Positions 46,605 to 58,959 of a DNA stretch of 64,000 bases are shown one piece after another. The position numbers and the translations under genes are program-made. The notes below the pieces were generated by a model, which was not told the origin of the DNA, ran no database searches, and saw only the letters and a program-made list of their open reading frames with translations. Source of the stretch: Pectinophora gossypiella (Eukaryota > Arthropoda > Insecta > Lepidoptera > Gelechiidae); NCBI RefSeq assembly GCF_024362695.1, contig NC_065421.1, positions 310,001 through 374,000 on the forward strand. The letters run 5' to 3'. The stretch's first letter is position 1; each line of letters opens with the position of its first letter.

Positions 46605-47202
46605 CATAATAAAAAAAATAATAATTAAAAGACAACATACACGAGAAATACAAATAATTGTGTGGTGAGTACGTCCTGAAACATCATAAGATGCTAGAGA
46701 TCTCTTTCAGGGAACTTATGAACGGAACGATATTATTTCCTTAGTGCTTTTATAAAAGTAAAAAAAAAAACAATAGTTCTCACTCGTGAAATAATCTTTA
46801 ATAAATATTAATTTCATAATATCCTAATTCCAAACACAATCGAAAGCAAACCTACTAAAAATAAGTCACGTAACAAAATAAATCAGTTACTTAAAATCAA
46901 TAATGGTTTGAAGAAATGTTGCTAAGCAGTATTGCTTAATAGCTGCTGTATGCGCACGCGCACCGGCGCCCGAGCAGCACGCACGTGCCGCCGCCGTCAA
47001 CTGTCTTCCGCATCGGTTGCTCGGTGCAACCAATAATATTAACTGATACAATACACGCGTAAGAAATGCATTACAATACAACCTTGAATATTATTTGCAT
47101 GTATACATAGGTTGGGTCGAATAGCAAAATGGCTTCTCCACTTGTGGTTCCATCCAGCCGTATGTGGGCACTCTATTTAATATTTATAACAACATAATAA
47201 TA
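46605..47202. other. No gene seen; GC-rich patch at 46945-47035
   Basis: The patch is CpG-rich ('gcgcacgcgcaccggcgcc') within AT-rich DNA. No promoter motif is clear enough to call. Confidence 0.4.
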
Positions 47203-47460
47203 TCATAAGCTCACGACTATATCCCAAATGGGGTAGTCAGATTACATCCATCGCAAGATGAGCTAAGGACCCACACCTCACCGAGCTTTCTGTTAGACCA
47301 ACGTGATAGGTGGTGAGCCGTATCGCCCTCTAAACTAGTCGAGGCAACTGTGTTACTGAAAACTGCACATAAGATGAGATATATTAATAAATCATTGCCG
47401 TAAGTCTGGTGCCGGGGCTCGAATCAGCGCTCCCTATTTGAGAAGCAAGCCGACGTGAAG
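47203..47460 (-). mobile_element. SINE S2, reverse copy
   Basis: Contains 'ctcacgactatatcccaaat' and 'caccgagctttctgttagac'. The B-box-like complement is 'gccggggctcgaatc', and the end reads 'agaagcaagccg'. Confidence 0.65.
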
Positions 47461-48719
47461 AAGAACAGGACCACACAGACTTTTTTTTTTTACTTATTGT
47501 AGATTTGCCGCAGATGGCATTAACTACTTGGCCGGACAAATGGGGAGCGCTGAAGGCTCTCACCCAGGACCACACAGACTGTGACTTTATTAAAATAGTT
47601 ATTGATTATTTACCAACTTTATTCTGTCGGGTTATTGGCCAATGTAAATTTTTTAAAGGGTTGTTTAAGATTTCTGGCTAAAATTGACGTGTTTTCCATG
47701 GATATTATACCTTTCCTTTTCCGCTGATAAGAAAGTAACAGGTATAACTTAACAATATAATTAGATGGTACAGGAATTAGCACCAATATTTTACAAACAA
47801 GTCGTAATCAGGCAGTAACACTGTTCAACCCAAACATGTATCCGAACCCCAAATATGATATGTGGTAACCAACCCAATAGCCCAGTTCCCTAGTACACTC
47901 TACACTAGTACACTCCCGTAGTGCATACAGTGCATACAGGGATAATCGTCGGTTGGTGTCACACAACATTTAGATTAAATTGTCTTAAGGGGCCTCTACG
48001 TGTTGGCTTCGGCCCCACGCACGCCTTCCAAAAGTCCGGGACTCCATAGGCCCGAGATATGGAAACGACATACAAATAATAATAAAAATGTTTATTTAGG
48101 TAAAACCTACGACATACATACACATTTAAAACATTAAATTTGAAATTTGAAATTATACACACATTAATTACACACAAAAAAAATGTGGAGGAAGCAAGAG
48201 AAGTGTGTCAGGATCGAAGCAAATGGAATTCTATAGTCTCTGCTTACCCCGGTGGGAAATAGGCGTGAGTTTATGTATGTATGTAATTACACAAAACTTA
48301 TCTTCGTGCTAAACTAACAATAACATAACCGGTCCTCGCCCGAGATGACATAAGGAAAAGAGATGGGCTATAACGGCGTGTGGAAGTAGATAGAAATGGG
48401 GCACGTGGTGAGACCCCTGATAACCCGGTGTTTACTTGCAGCTGCTAAATTTATCCCCGAGATTATCTGGACCTACTTAACTGGAAAGGTGTGCGGATGT
48501 AAACATACGACGTCATTAAACGTGTTACAAAAGCACAGTTGGACATTGTTTATTCGATAAACGAATAAATAAATTATTATATTTGTTATTCTCATTTTTT
48601 GTTTCATCATCACTAATTTCAGAGCGACGCTCTTGTCGGTGTGGCATTCCCCATGCTACTTTTTAGGGAAAAATAGGGCAGTGGCTTTCCTCTTGCCTAC
48701 CGCCCCCGTTTTTTTTTTA
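47461..48719. other. No host gene; repeat ends only
   Basis: 48182-48290 is a LINE 3' end ('aggcgtgagtttatgtatg') matching 62230-62340. The rest is unrecognised. Confidence 0.5.
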
Positions 48720-48852
48720 GTTATTGAACGAAAACTTGAGAAGACAGAAAGAGACTCGAGGCCTTTTAAATGTGGTGTTGGAGGAGGATGGACAGAATAA
48801 GTTGGACAGAAAGACTTACAAATGAGGAAGTGCTAGTAAGAGTAAGGGAAAT

Positions 48853-49117
48853 ACATACATACATAAACTCACGCCCGTAATCCCTAATGGGGTGGGCAGA
48901 GCCACAAGTAATCAAAGACAGCTTGCAGCCACTGTTGATACGAAGTCCTAAGATGGATATGATGAACCTTATGGTGATAAGGGATCAGCCTATCGCCCAT
49001 AACATTAGTCCATCATGTTAGAGGACACAATCCCTCTGTCGGTTTTTACGACATGCCCGGGAAGAGAAGCAGCTGAACGTGTTCTATGTTTTTTATATGC
49101 TCCCAGAACAGCATAGA
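48853..49117 (-). mobile_element. Retroposon R3, 265-bp copy
   Basis: Flanked by AGTAAGGGAAAT at 48841-48852 and 49118-49129. It is about 100 bp longer at its 5' side than the 34248 copy. Confidence 0.85.
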
Positions 49118-49261
49118 AGTAAGGGAAATATTGAGAGTTATTGAGGAAAGAAGAGGCAAGACGATTGGACACTTAACAAGACATGACGAATTTATTAAAA
49201 ACATCATGGAATGGAAGATATAAGGAAAGAGAGGAAGGGGAAGACCAAGAAGAGCTTACAT

Positions 49262-49513
49262 CATCTCCCTAGCATTAGCCCGTTTTTCACAGGGTCCGCT
49301 TGTCTAACCTGAAGATTTGACAGGTCCGGTTTTTTATAGAAGTTGCCTGTCTGACCTTCCAACCAGCGAAGGGAAAACCAGCCCAATACAAGTTAGGTCA
49401 CATACCCCCGAAAATGCATTTCTCGGAAATGTGGGTTTCCTCACGATGTTTTCCATCACCTACTCAGTGGTGGTAATAATTTATGATCCAAACATAAATT
49501 CAAAAACAAAAAA
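49262..49513 (-). mobile_element. Retroposon R1, 252-bp copy
   Basis: Flanked by AGCTTACAT at 49253-49261 and 49514-49522. It reads on the minus strand and ends 'gctagggagatg'. It is the longest delimited R1 copy here. Confidence 0.85.
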
Positions 49514-49650
49514 AGCTTACATGGAACAGATTAAAGAGAAGGTGAACGTCGTGTCTTATAGGGAAGTGAAAGAATTGGCCTTAGGTAGGCAAAAATGGGG
49601 AATGCTACACCGACAAAAGCGTGGCTCTAATATTAGTGATGATGAAAGAA

Positions 49651-50700
49651 AAATATATATATACTTTATTACTTTTTTTTTATTGCTTTTTTTATATACT
49701 TAACAACTAGTTACACCACAAACAAGAAATGGACGTTTACAAGAGTGGACTTATCTCAAATATTATCTATTCAAATATTATTGTTATTCTTATCTTTTTC
49801 GAATTTATTATTTATTTATTTTATTATTACAAGTTAGTTTAGCTAATTTACACCACTATCCAAATCAGACGCAAAAGAGCGTGTTAACGCGATAAATTGT
49901 AAATGACGAATACAGTATTTTGATCGTTATTTACTAAATAAATAAAAATAATTAATATTAGTTTTATTATTGTTTTGGTTATTTTTTTTACACTATAACC
50001 CTTTGCGCACCGTTTAACTGCAAAATCATAGTGTTATATATATTTCCTAAAGATCGGAAAGAAGAAACTTAGAAATACTTATTTTCAATCAAAACTGCCT
50101 TTTTCCAACTGGCTGATCTTCTTTTTCGTAACTCACCCTTCAGACGGGATACGCTCCACGTAGCTCCACATTTTACAGCAATTTATCACGAATTTTAGCT
50201 GGACAGTATGGAAAACTGACAAATTACATTTGAGCTTCTAGTTTTTATCATCAATGAGTAATATCCAACCCTGATCTTAATTCTTTCGAAACATAAACTT
50301 GCGATAAGCAGTTAACGTTATGTTTTGATATATTATCTTTCAAAACCAGTTTTTAATCTGTTTGTTTTTTGTTTGATAAAATTGTCATAATTAGCATGTT
50401 ATAACTAGCAAACGGGTTCGACCATTCGCCGCCATATCTGTACATTGTCTTGAAGGGTAAATCACAAAAATGTTTTAATAAGTTGTAATTATAGACCCTG
50501 TCGTGTAAGTAGTATTTGATGGCTGTACTGTCTACCCCAAACCAATAATATATATTTTTTGGTTATGGCAATGGGGTGCTTAGGAGTACGACCATTCTGT
50601 CAGTGTTGAAGTGATCAGAAAGAAACTGAAAAAAATTGACAGGTTGAATAATTTTAAACTGTAGGTAGAGTGCTAAACCTCGAGTTAACCTGCAACAAGA
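49651..50700. other. No gene or known repeat recognised
   Basis: AT-rich sequence with TTATTTATTT tracts near 49810. No coding signal. Confidence 0.5.
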
Positions 50701-51068
50701 CGAAACAGGACGTCACAAAACGTTTATCACAATTTAATATTGTATTTACATATATATTTACAAATTAGTCTGATTAGAGGGGAGTTAGTGTACAAGAGGA
50801 GGGATTTAACATTTATAGGTTTGGGTATTTCAGGAGGGAGAATATCATAAAGGGAGACTGGTCTAAGAGAGCAGTTGAACAAAACATGGTCAGTCGTTCC
50901 GTCTTCGCTGCCGCATGCACAAATAGAGGAGTCCCGGATTCTGAGTTTATTCAGGTGAACGGGGGTACAAGAGTGACCCAATCGGAGCCTGCAGATCACC
51001 TTGTCGGTATCGATAGAACCAGGGTCTCGTGGGAATATCCGGTTGAATGTCGCTGTAATATTTACCAA
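50700..51068 (-). pseudogene. LINE ORF2 C-terminal fragment
   Basis: The minus frame reads DKVICRLRLGHSCTPVHLNK, then CACGSEDGTTDHVLFNCSL, the zinc-binding-like end found in jockey and R1-like elements. It is 5'-truncated. Confidence 0.65.
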
Positions 51069-51989
51069 TAATTATATCAAAATTAGTAAATAAGTAGCTA
51101 GAAATCAGTAAGTTAATATTATTTACGTCGTCACTTTCTCTAGCTTCAAGGATCCTCCCACCATCTTCATCCTTTTCTTCTGCGACGTGAGGGCCCTCAA
51201 CCCTCACAAGCTTACGGTATTCATGTCAAACTATTTTTATAACTTTCATAAGCCAATGACGGTTGTATTTTTAGACCTGTCAAACTTAAATAAAATTACC
51301 TATGTTTCCGTCAGCCTAATCAACATCAATGAAACAAAAAGTGTACCTACTTTATTATTTAGTATACAGACGGAGGTCACCGTTGCCACGTGTAGAACTG
51401 AGAGACTTGACCGGCGCATGCGCCGACAAAGGGTCAATGACAAACTGTTGGAAAAATATATGGAGTTTTGGACGTTTGAGGTAAATCACGTGTAGGTAAC
51501 AATTAAATATGATTAATAACACAGATTTATGAAGCGCAATATGTAAATGATGGAGTCGGAAGAGGAAACCTGGCGCTCATGCAACGATCAAAACTCAAAA
51601 AATCTAAAATATCTCTATCCATTAAGTTACATAGTTAACGCTATATATCGTCTTTACATAAATATATTTTTTGTCGAACGCTTCACCCTCCTAAAACTAC
51701 TGCAGCTTCTCACAACCTGTTTAGCCGGGGAAAAGTAGCTGCAAGAAAAACCTCGGCACAGGGCTTGACGTTCTTAAAAAGTAAAACGAAAAAATATATT
51801 TCAGTAATTTGGATGCGTATTCAAAAACAGGTTAAAGGGAAAGCAGTTTTAGTTTAGCTTAAGTGAGTTTTTATAAATATCTTTGTAAGTACCTTATGTA
51901 ATTATTATTGTATGTCACAATATGACTAAATGTGCTGAGCGCTAAAAGCATAACTTCCATCTATATACCTACCACATTTATGATAATAA
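51069..51989. other. No host gene; contains NRF1-type palindrome and a LINE 3' UTR piece
   Basis: GGCGCATGCGCC lies at 51413-51424. 51680-51790 is a reverse LINE 3' UTR fragment like 38510-38672. Confidence 0.4.
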
Positions 51990-52245
51990 ATTTCTATTTC
52001 ATTCCTATACATTTCTATCTTCCAAATAGGTATGTTTTTTACATTTGATGGGTTTGCTCTGGGCCTCAGACTTGCCCGAAGGTATTGTCGAGGCCTTGGA
52101 GCGAGCTCACCCAGAACATGCCTGGTCACTTTGGCCTTGAAAGTGCCCGAGTTATAAGCATTCCTAAATACAGAAGACGACAAGGAAGTCCACTCCCTAG
52201 CAGTGCGCAATGTAGTTATCATAACCTTCTTTACAAAGACCATAA
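51990..52245 (-). pseudogene. LINE ORF2 C-terminal fragment
   Basis: The minus translation contains VFRNAYNSGTFKAKVTRHVL followed by RANPSNVKNIP. It is related to 38950-39240. Confidence 0.55.
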
Positions 52246-52249
52246 TATT

Positions 52250-54540
52250 CTGAATGTATTAAAGAGCTTTTAGGCTTTTAGCCAGGTCAAGAGTAGGTAG
52301 ACTACTCATGTACCTAAGATTTTCATGAGAGTGGAAGATGAGTAAGTGGTGTTCATCAGGATCAGGATCGTAGGACACTTAAACAAAAGTTTTGTTATTA
52401 TTTACAAAAATATGTGTCTACCCAATTCAAATCAAATCAATCAATGACCCCCGTGCCGGATTGTTCTTGGCGCAAAGGTTGTCCATTGCTGTACAGCGAG
52501 GAAATGCGGCTAGTGTAATGGGCACCTTCGCGCCCGGATTACTCAGGGGCGGGCTTTTTGACGAGTGCAGTAAATAGCATTATTTTTGTTAACTATTTAT
52601 GTAATTTCGATAAAAAATAAATAAAATAAAATCTTAATTTATCAATCAATTAGGTTTGTTTATAGTACGTATAATTATGTTTTATCTATATCGTTTCAAT
52701 TTATATTGCATTATTCACTTATACCTGTATCGCACCGTCCCCGACTCCAAAGTTCTTTCACACTAAGGTTGCCTGGAAGAAATTGCTATTTAGCAATAAG
52801 GCCGCCGAACATGCTTCCCTTGTCACTTTTGTAATTGTTTTTAGTGTTGTGTTTATTGTATTTGCAACAAAGCGTTTTTTGTATAGTATTGTAATTAGTA
52901 TTCCTAATAACAAAACACTGTATCACTTTATCAAACTGTTTTACAAAACATTTTATTAAAGTTTGTAATTTGTTAACTAAACAGAAATACGTATAATTGT
53001 ATAGCCATTTTTTTTTTTGTAACAATAACAGTGCTCGGTCCTTTTAATATAGGATTACTATAACTGTACGGTCCTGTCACGTTCGGCCATATTCGTGTCA
53101 TATACAGTCCTTTTAATGTTAAAATTAGATTACTTAGATTGGAAAATTAAATAATGTAACATTCGTACATATTTTCACCAATAAATCGATGTAACACAAG
53201 AAAATAAAAAGTAAAGTATTATTGATTGATTGATTGATTGAAAATATATTTTGAAACAATGGCATAATAGAGAAAAATGCAGTAACAAAAAAGGCTTTGT
53301 TCAACGAAAAAGAAGCAAGCTTTTTTTTTCAGAAATGAAATTCCGTGATCTCTGTCTATCTCAATGGGAAATAGGCGTGATTTTATGTATGCATGTGTTA
53401 AGGTGATCCAGCAACTCGTAACCAAGTTATTCAAATTCCAAAATTTATTCAGTAGGTAACATAGTTACACTTTGAATCGACATTATTTACATAACGAACG
53501 TCTCATCCGCCTAAATCTACTGCAACTTGTCACAATCTGTATAGCCGGGGGAAAGATGCTGCAAGAAAAACCTCGGCACAGGGCCCTAGTCATCCTTATG
53601 AAAAAAAAAACATAAAATATTGTTATACAGTTTAGTTATTTGGCTGCCAAATATCAGTTAATCCCATGCATTCATATCTTCTTAAATAATCACTAACCTT
53701 ATAATAGCCTTTTTTTTCCAAAATGGTGAAGGTTTGTAGTGTCCAAGGTCATGGCCACTACTATAGTACCATAGTGGCAGTGACCTATACTACCACGCGT
53801 GGCTCGCTTGGCTGTTTGTATGTCAAAATTGATGGCACTTCCTAGTAGTAGTTCTGACCTTTGACGAGGTCCCATTTATAAGCTACTTTTAGTAGCTCAT
53901 TTATTCCTAAATATTGCATCATTGCTATTTATTTATAATTTAAATATTTATACATTTTTTTCTATATTTAGTGTTGTAAATTATGAATTTCAAATTTCGA
54001 ATTCAATAAAAGATATAATATTAATGTGTATAATATTAATTTTAATGTTGTAAATGTATATGTGTGTCGTAGGTTTTACCTAAATAAACTTTTTTATTAT
54101 TATTACAACAATGAAACATACATTTTTTGTCTAATAACAGATCATAATAAATAAAATTCTTTTATTTATTATTAATAAATAAATAAAATTCTATTATTTA
54201 TTATTTCTATTTATTTATTATTACACGTTGCATAAAATGTAGTTGACCCGAGCCGCCTTGTAGACTAAGAAAGTCTGTGTCAGGAGGCTCGGCTTTTCCT
54301 TCACTTAACATACTTCAATAGACTAAACATTAATGTTAGTAGTTTATGTGTGAATAATTATCTCGAATATGTCATAATATATCGTAATATAAATGTCGTC
54401 TCAGGAGGAAGTATGTGCGAGGTAATATATGCGTATGCGTGCCGGATAGTCTGAAACTAGGTCTCGTTAATATAAACAGTGACAGGCAGAACCTTAGACC
54501 TTAGTCAATTGTAATAAATACCATGCACCCTCCGGTCAAA
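52250..54540. other. No host gene recognised
   Basis: Includes a short LINE 3' end at 53335-53396 ('gggaaataggcgtgatttta'), a reverse LINE 3' UTR piece at 53450-53590, a (TTGA)n tract at 53221-53240, and ATTT/AAAT-rich tracts near 54115-54225. Confidence 0.5.
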
Positions 54541-54780
54541 GAGCGCCACCTCATTATCGGCAGTTAGCACTGTGATCGATGCGATAAATTTATGCGTGCA
54601 CGCATGTCCGCGCATGCGCAAATGAAACTGAGAGTTGATGGGTGAGGGAACGCGCCGAATCGCACGTGCTCACAACTTTTGTTTAAAGCAAAAATTTATT
54701 CATGAATAGTAACAAAGCATCACGCCTGTATCCCCGAAGGGGTAGGCAGAGTTGTATAGTATATACATCCACCCCAGCAG
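54540..54780. promoter_or_regulatory. Possible promoter patch with NRF1-type site
   Basis: GCGCATGCGCA at 54610-54620 lies in a GC-richer patch, with CACGTG at about 54663. It is followed at 54717-54780 by a SINE S3 piece. No gene start is visible beside it. Confidence 0.2.
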
Positions 54781-55344
54781 GTATTCGCGATTTTCAAATA
54801 AAGTTGTTAATAAGATTGGGTTATGTAGAGAAAACAAACGACGGTTACAAATGTCAACGGTTTACAATACAGAAAAAAAAAACTAAAATAAAAACGCAAA
54901 CTACGTAAATAAGCAATTTGTTGCTACAAAAAAAGTTTTTGTTTTGATTGTTGGTTTTTATTTTTGGTAAATTATTTACAAATATTATATAGTGACTACC
55001 ACTATGTTAAACTGATAAATTGACAAATAATTGATAAAATATTACAAAACAGTTTTGTTAATAGTTCATACGTAGTTGTGTAGTCAAATTTCTTTTTGTA
55101 AATGACAACACGATTGATTAGAGCCACACCCCGGACACTCCGTTCAAAAATCTCATTCTTACTGCAAAAATGCGAGGGAGACAGAAAGTCCACGCTCGCT
55201 CCCTTTTACTCCTTCGCGGTTGACGGCCATAAAGGAGATCCAAAATAGGGGAGGTAAATCTAACTCGACACAGAAACCAATTGGTGCGGGCGGAGAGCTA
55301 CCATTCTACACACACGCAGTATTTCTTCTTTATTCTATGCTTAA

Positions 55345-55870
55345 ACTGAAAGTTCACGACTATATCCCAACTAGCTTTTGCCCGCGACTTCGTCCGCGTG
55401 GCGTGTTATAAAAGAGAGATCTTTGTGTGTGTGGGAGTGCATATCAAATTTCAAGCATCTAACTTATGCAGTTTAGATTTTTTCATACAATTTTTGTTCC
55501 CGCTAACTCCCGTTTCCGTGGGAATTTTGCAATATTCTGCTGCAACTAAGCTTTAAATTAACTAAGGTACCTTAATGCCAAATTTCAAGCGTCCAACTTA
55601 AGCGGTTTAGATTTTTCATACAAAAGGATTTTGGCGCTAATTCCCGTTCCCGTGGGAATTCCGGGAATTCCTTTCTTAGTGCACCTCTACGGTACCTAAG
55701 CTACGTCCCTTCCAAATTTCAAGTGCCTACGTTTAGCCGATTGGGCTGTGCGTTGATATGTCAGTCAGTCAGTTTCTCCTTTTATATATTTAGATAGAGA
55801 AGTCAAATGTACATCCATTCGCAAAATCAACTAACCTAAACCTCACCGAGCTTTCTGTCAGAACAACGCG
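55345..55870 (-). mobile_element. SINE S2 split by a 425-bp dispersed repeat
   Basis: S2 sequence ('ttcacgactatatcccaa') stops at about 55370 and resumes at about 55798 ('atgtacatccattcgc', 'caccgagctttctgtcaga'). Between them, 55372-55797, is a repeat that starts 'agcttttgcccgcgacttcg' and ends 'ccttttatatatttagat'. I have met this start in lepidopteran DNA but cannot name the family with certainty. Confidence 0.55.
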
Positions 55871-56466
55871 ATAGGTGGTGTAACTGTGTTAGTGAAAATG
55901 CATTAAACAAGTTGATAATGCAGAGATACATGATGACGTGAATTATGACGAGCAATGTGATAGTATTATCTAACCTGTATAGGTACTTTTTGGGGAAAGT
56001 CAAGCTAGGTGACTTGTGACGGCCGCTGAGTTTATAATAACATAAACATGTGTATCGATTCTTGGAAAAAGCAGGTAAATACGCATGTAGGTTAAGTTGT
56101 GGTAATGTTGGTACTTAGCAGACTAGGCAGAAGGGCAGCAGGTTCACATTACTACGTCAACATGTCAAGAAACTGAAAGAATATAGAGCCCTTAGAAAAC
56201 GCTCGGTGAAGTTCATCTTGCAATGGATGTACTGACTATCCTAATTGGGATAGAGACGCGAGCTTATGCTATAAAGCCTTATTAAAAATAATCGATGTCG
56301 CGTATATACTTAGCCTTGTTGTTCAGAGTACAGCAACTTCTTTTTCAATGATATTACATAGCTATTAATCCTGATCGTTGTCAGGGACAGCAAATTAAAA
56401 TTCAAATTTACTTCATTGCACCAAAATAAAATTAAATGGTTGGGTACTAATAAGGCTTAAATCATC

Positions 56467-56532
56467 ATGATCAGCCGTACGACGCCCACTGCTGGGCATA
56501 GGCCTCCATCAAGGATCTCCACGACGATCGAG
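56467..56532 (-). pseudogene. Short LINE C-terminal fragment
   Basis: Ends RSSWRSLMEAYAQQWASYG then stop, as in 30925-31190. Confidence 0.5.
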
Positions 56533-56539
56533 GTTGAAC

Positions 56540-57971
56540 TAGTACATGGCAAATCTTCCAAACAACAATACAGTGTGGAAAGTGTGCAGAAGTCCAAAGA
56601 TGGCGGGTGCAAACTAAGAGTAGAGTAACGTAACAGTCAGATTCCACAAAAAACATTCCTTCGTACAAACAAACCATGTCCTGACAATTACGAACTCAGC
56701 AAAAAATAATAAGCCGTCCTCAAGTGAGGCGTCGTACACGCGGCAGTTGACTTTTATTTTTAATTCCTACATTTCGCAACAAAGCACCTGTTTTGAACCT
56801 CTAAATGAAGTACTGTTCCGGCCGATAAAAATAAAAACCTACATGTATCGCGGGTCAGAGGAGTGGTGTTGTCTGATGTATTTTTTGCGGCAGCGTGGTG
56901 GCACGAGGCGTGACGTCACTTCGCCGACATGGCACGTGGGAACTGCGTACGCAGGCTACCCTGACGCAGGCGCGGCCGAGCAACCGGCGCGGGCGCTGGT
57001 GTATGACCGCTGCTCTGTCTAGAGGCTTCGTCTGTTGTATACCTTAGTACATTAGACCACATGCCGTAACAGTTCCCAATATACTTACCTATGTTAGTGC
57101 TCTGACTGTACATTTTGACATGTAATGCATTTGAAACCCTTAATGGCCCAGACAGAACAACGCGTCGCCCACGTTAGCACCTTTTTAAAAAATCATATTC
57201 TGATATAACTATATTCGTCAATTGGCCCCGATTCCTGCAGACACATCCTAACTTTATTTTAAGTTATACCCGTCATTTCCTTATCCGACGAAAAGGAAAG
57301 AGACGGATGATTGACAAATATTCATTTGTAAATTAATTAAATAACCCGGGCAAATGACGAGCGCTGTCAACTTAATTCTGTCGGGATATTGGCCAAAATA
57401 AAATTTTGGGAGGGTTATTTTTTAAATTTCTGTCTAAAATTAACGTGTGTTCCATAAATTTTATTGCTGTCGATTACCCGTCCCTTTCCATTTCAGTGGA
57501 TAAGACAATGACAGGTATAACTTAAAATAAAATTCGATGTTGTATTCTGGAATCGGCACCAATAATTTTTATCCGGGTAAAAATTTAAATCCTTTTACCT
57601 GGATTGAAACTAGCTTGTCTGTTGCTAGGTTTACAAAAATCACACCCGAATGTAATTTCAAAAAGGCGCTTATGGGTTTTGCCACTTCACTACAAGTCGA
57701 ACATCATATGCCACATCTTGATCAGATGATTTATACCGCGTTTCTGTGGCAACGTCTTGAATGACTGAAAAGTCCAATACGGGAGCGGCAGTAGCGTCCG
57801 CACGACTGACATTTCAGCTGAGGGTCGTTAGATGGTGTGTGGATAACTATACACTTGGGAATGATGTCGAAGGTATGTTAAATCATGGTGCCAGGTTTCG
57901 AGCCTATCACCCATTTTATATATTACAGTACGGTGATTCTATATTCTTACTGTCTCTTGGCAATTATCGCA
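56540..57971. other. No host gene; GC-rich patch at 56885-57010
   Basis: The patch contains the CRE palindrome TGACGTCA (56911-56918) and an E-box CACGTG (56933-56938). The remainder is unrecognised. Confidence 0.35.
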
Positions 57972-57983
57972 TTTCTGAATACA

Positions 57984-58110
57984 TAACATAAATAGCCTAT
58001 ATACGTCCCACTGCCGGGCACAGGCCTCCCCTCAATCAACCGGAGGGGGTATGGAGCATACTCCACCACGCTGCTCCACTGCGGGTTGGTGGAGACTGCG
58101 GGTTGGTGGG
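57984..58110 (-). mobile_element. Retroposon R2 copy with 12-bp target duplication
   Basis: 127 bp between TTTCTGAATACA at 57972-57983 and 58111-58122. The 5' end carries a small internal duplication ('actgcgggttggtgg' twice). Confidence 0.85.
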
Positions 58111-58271
58111 TTTCTGAATACAATTGAATGGTAATTTCCATATTCAACAAACGTGCATGTTCGTGTAAACATCAGAATTTGAATTAAGAACAAGCTTCTT
58201 TATTGTTATATCTCAAATTCTGATACACGATAAGTCTAATAATTGACAATCTTGGAAATTAGCATTCGTAT

Positions 58272-58552
58272 ACAGGGTATCGTAACGCCGTAACGAAAAG
58301 TTTAAGGGATGATTGATACCATAAATCAGAGTTGATATGAAGTGGAATTTTCCGACAGGAAATTTCACTTAATATCAACTCAGACGTACTCACTCAGTCG
58401 CTTCTGTAAAAAACCGGACTTCTCAAATGTTCAGGTTAGGTAAGCGGACCCTGTGAAAAACGGGATAATGCTAGAGAGATGATGATGATCAACTCACAAT
58501 CATGGTCTGAATCATCCCCCGAAGTTTTCGTTACGCTGTCATTATCACCCTG
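58272..58552. mobile_element. MITE M2 copy 3, with nested R1
   Basis: Outer ends are ACAGGGTATCGTAACG and CACCCTGT. The inner arms fit M2. It is interrupted at 58383 by a short R1 copy. Confidence 0.8.
58383..58487 (+). mobile_element. Retroposon R1, 105-bp copy
   Basis: Flanked by ATCAACTCA at 58374-58382 and 58488-58496. It ends 'gagagatgatgatg'. Confidence 0.85.
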
Positions 58553-58959
58553 TATATATTCGGAAATGCCGAGAGATATAAGCGAAATAGAAGCATTGTA
58601 CATAGCTGTCGTTTCCACATTGAAAGGTTTTAAATCGATTCAACGAAATGCCAGGGGTGATAAGCTGCTTTCCCGTTTCATGTCAAATGAACTATAAAAT
58701 CAATTTACTTGATTATGTGTGCTAATTAGCATCCCACAGATATCAGCGACCTCATCTTATAATTGTTAACCTCAATATAAAGGCAATAACAATGACAAGA
58801 AATAACATATGACCACAATACATTATGTAATTGTATCGCTATGTCGGCACTATACAAACCGCGATAGACCGGTTGAGAGAACGGGGGACTTAAACAGCTG
58901 GCGAGGAGTGAATGCTATCACCTAGCTGCAAACCCACTGACTGACTGACTCACTGACAT

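Larger units (their letters stand above)
48720..49650 (+). pseudogene. LINE ORF2 C-terminal fragment carrying two nested retroposons
   Basis: The protein-like segments are, in order, RMDRISWTERLTNEEVLVRV (ending at the first insertion), then VIEERRGKTIGHLTRHDEF up to 49261, then AYMEQIKEKVNVVSYREVKE from 49514. Each break falls exactly at an insertion with a target duplication. This is the GHLxRHxxxxxNIMEGK-type end of insect LINEs. Confidence 0.7.

Noticed and set aside
56747..57022. Plus-strand 91-residue gene near the CRE site
   Set aside because: No recognisable domain and skewed composition from the GC-rich patch; kept only as a possible regulatory patch.
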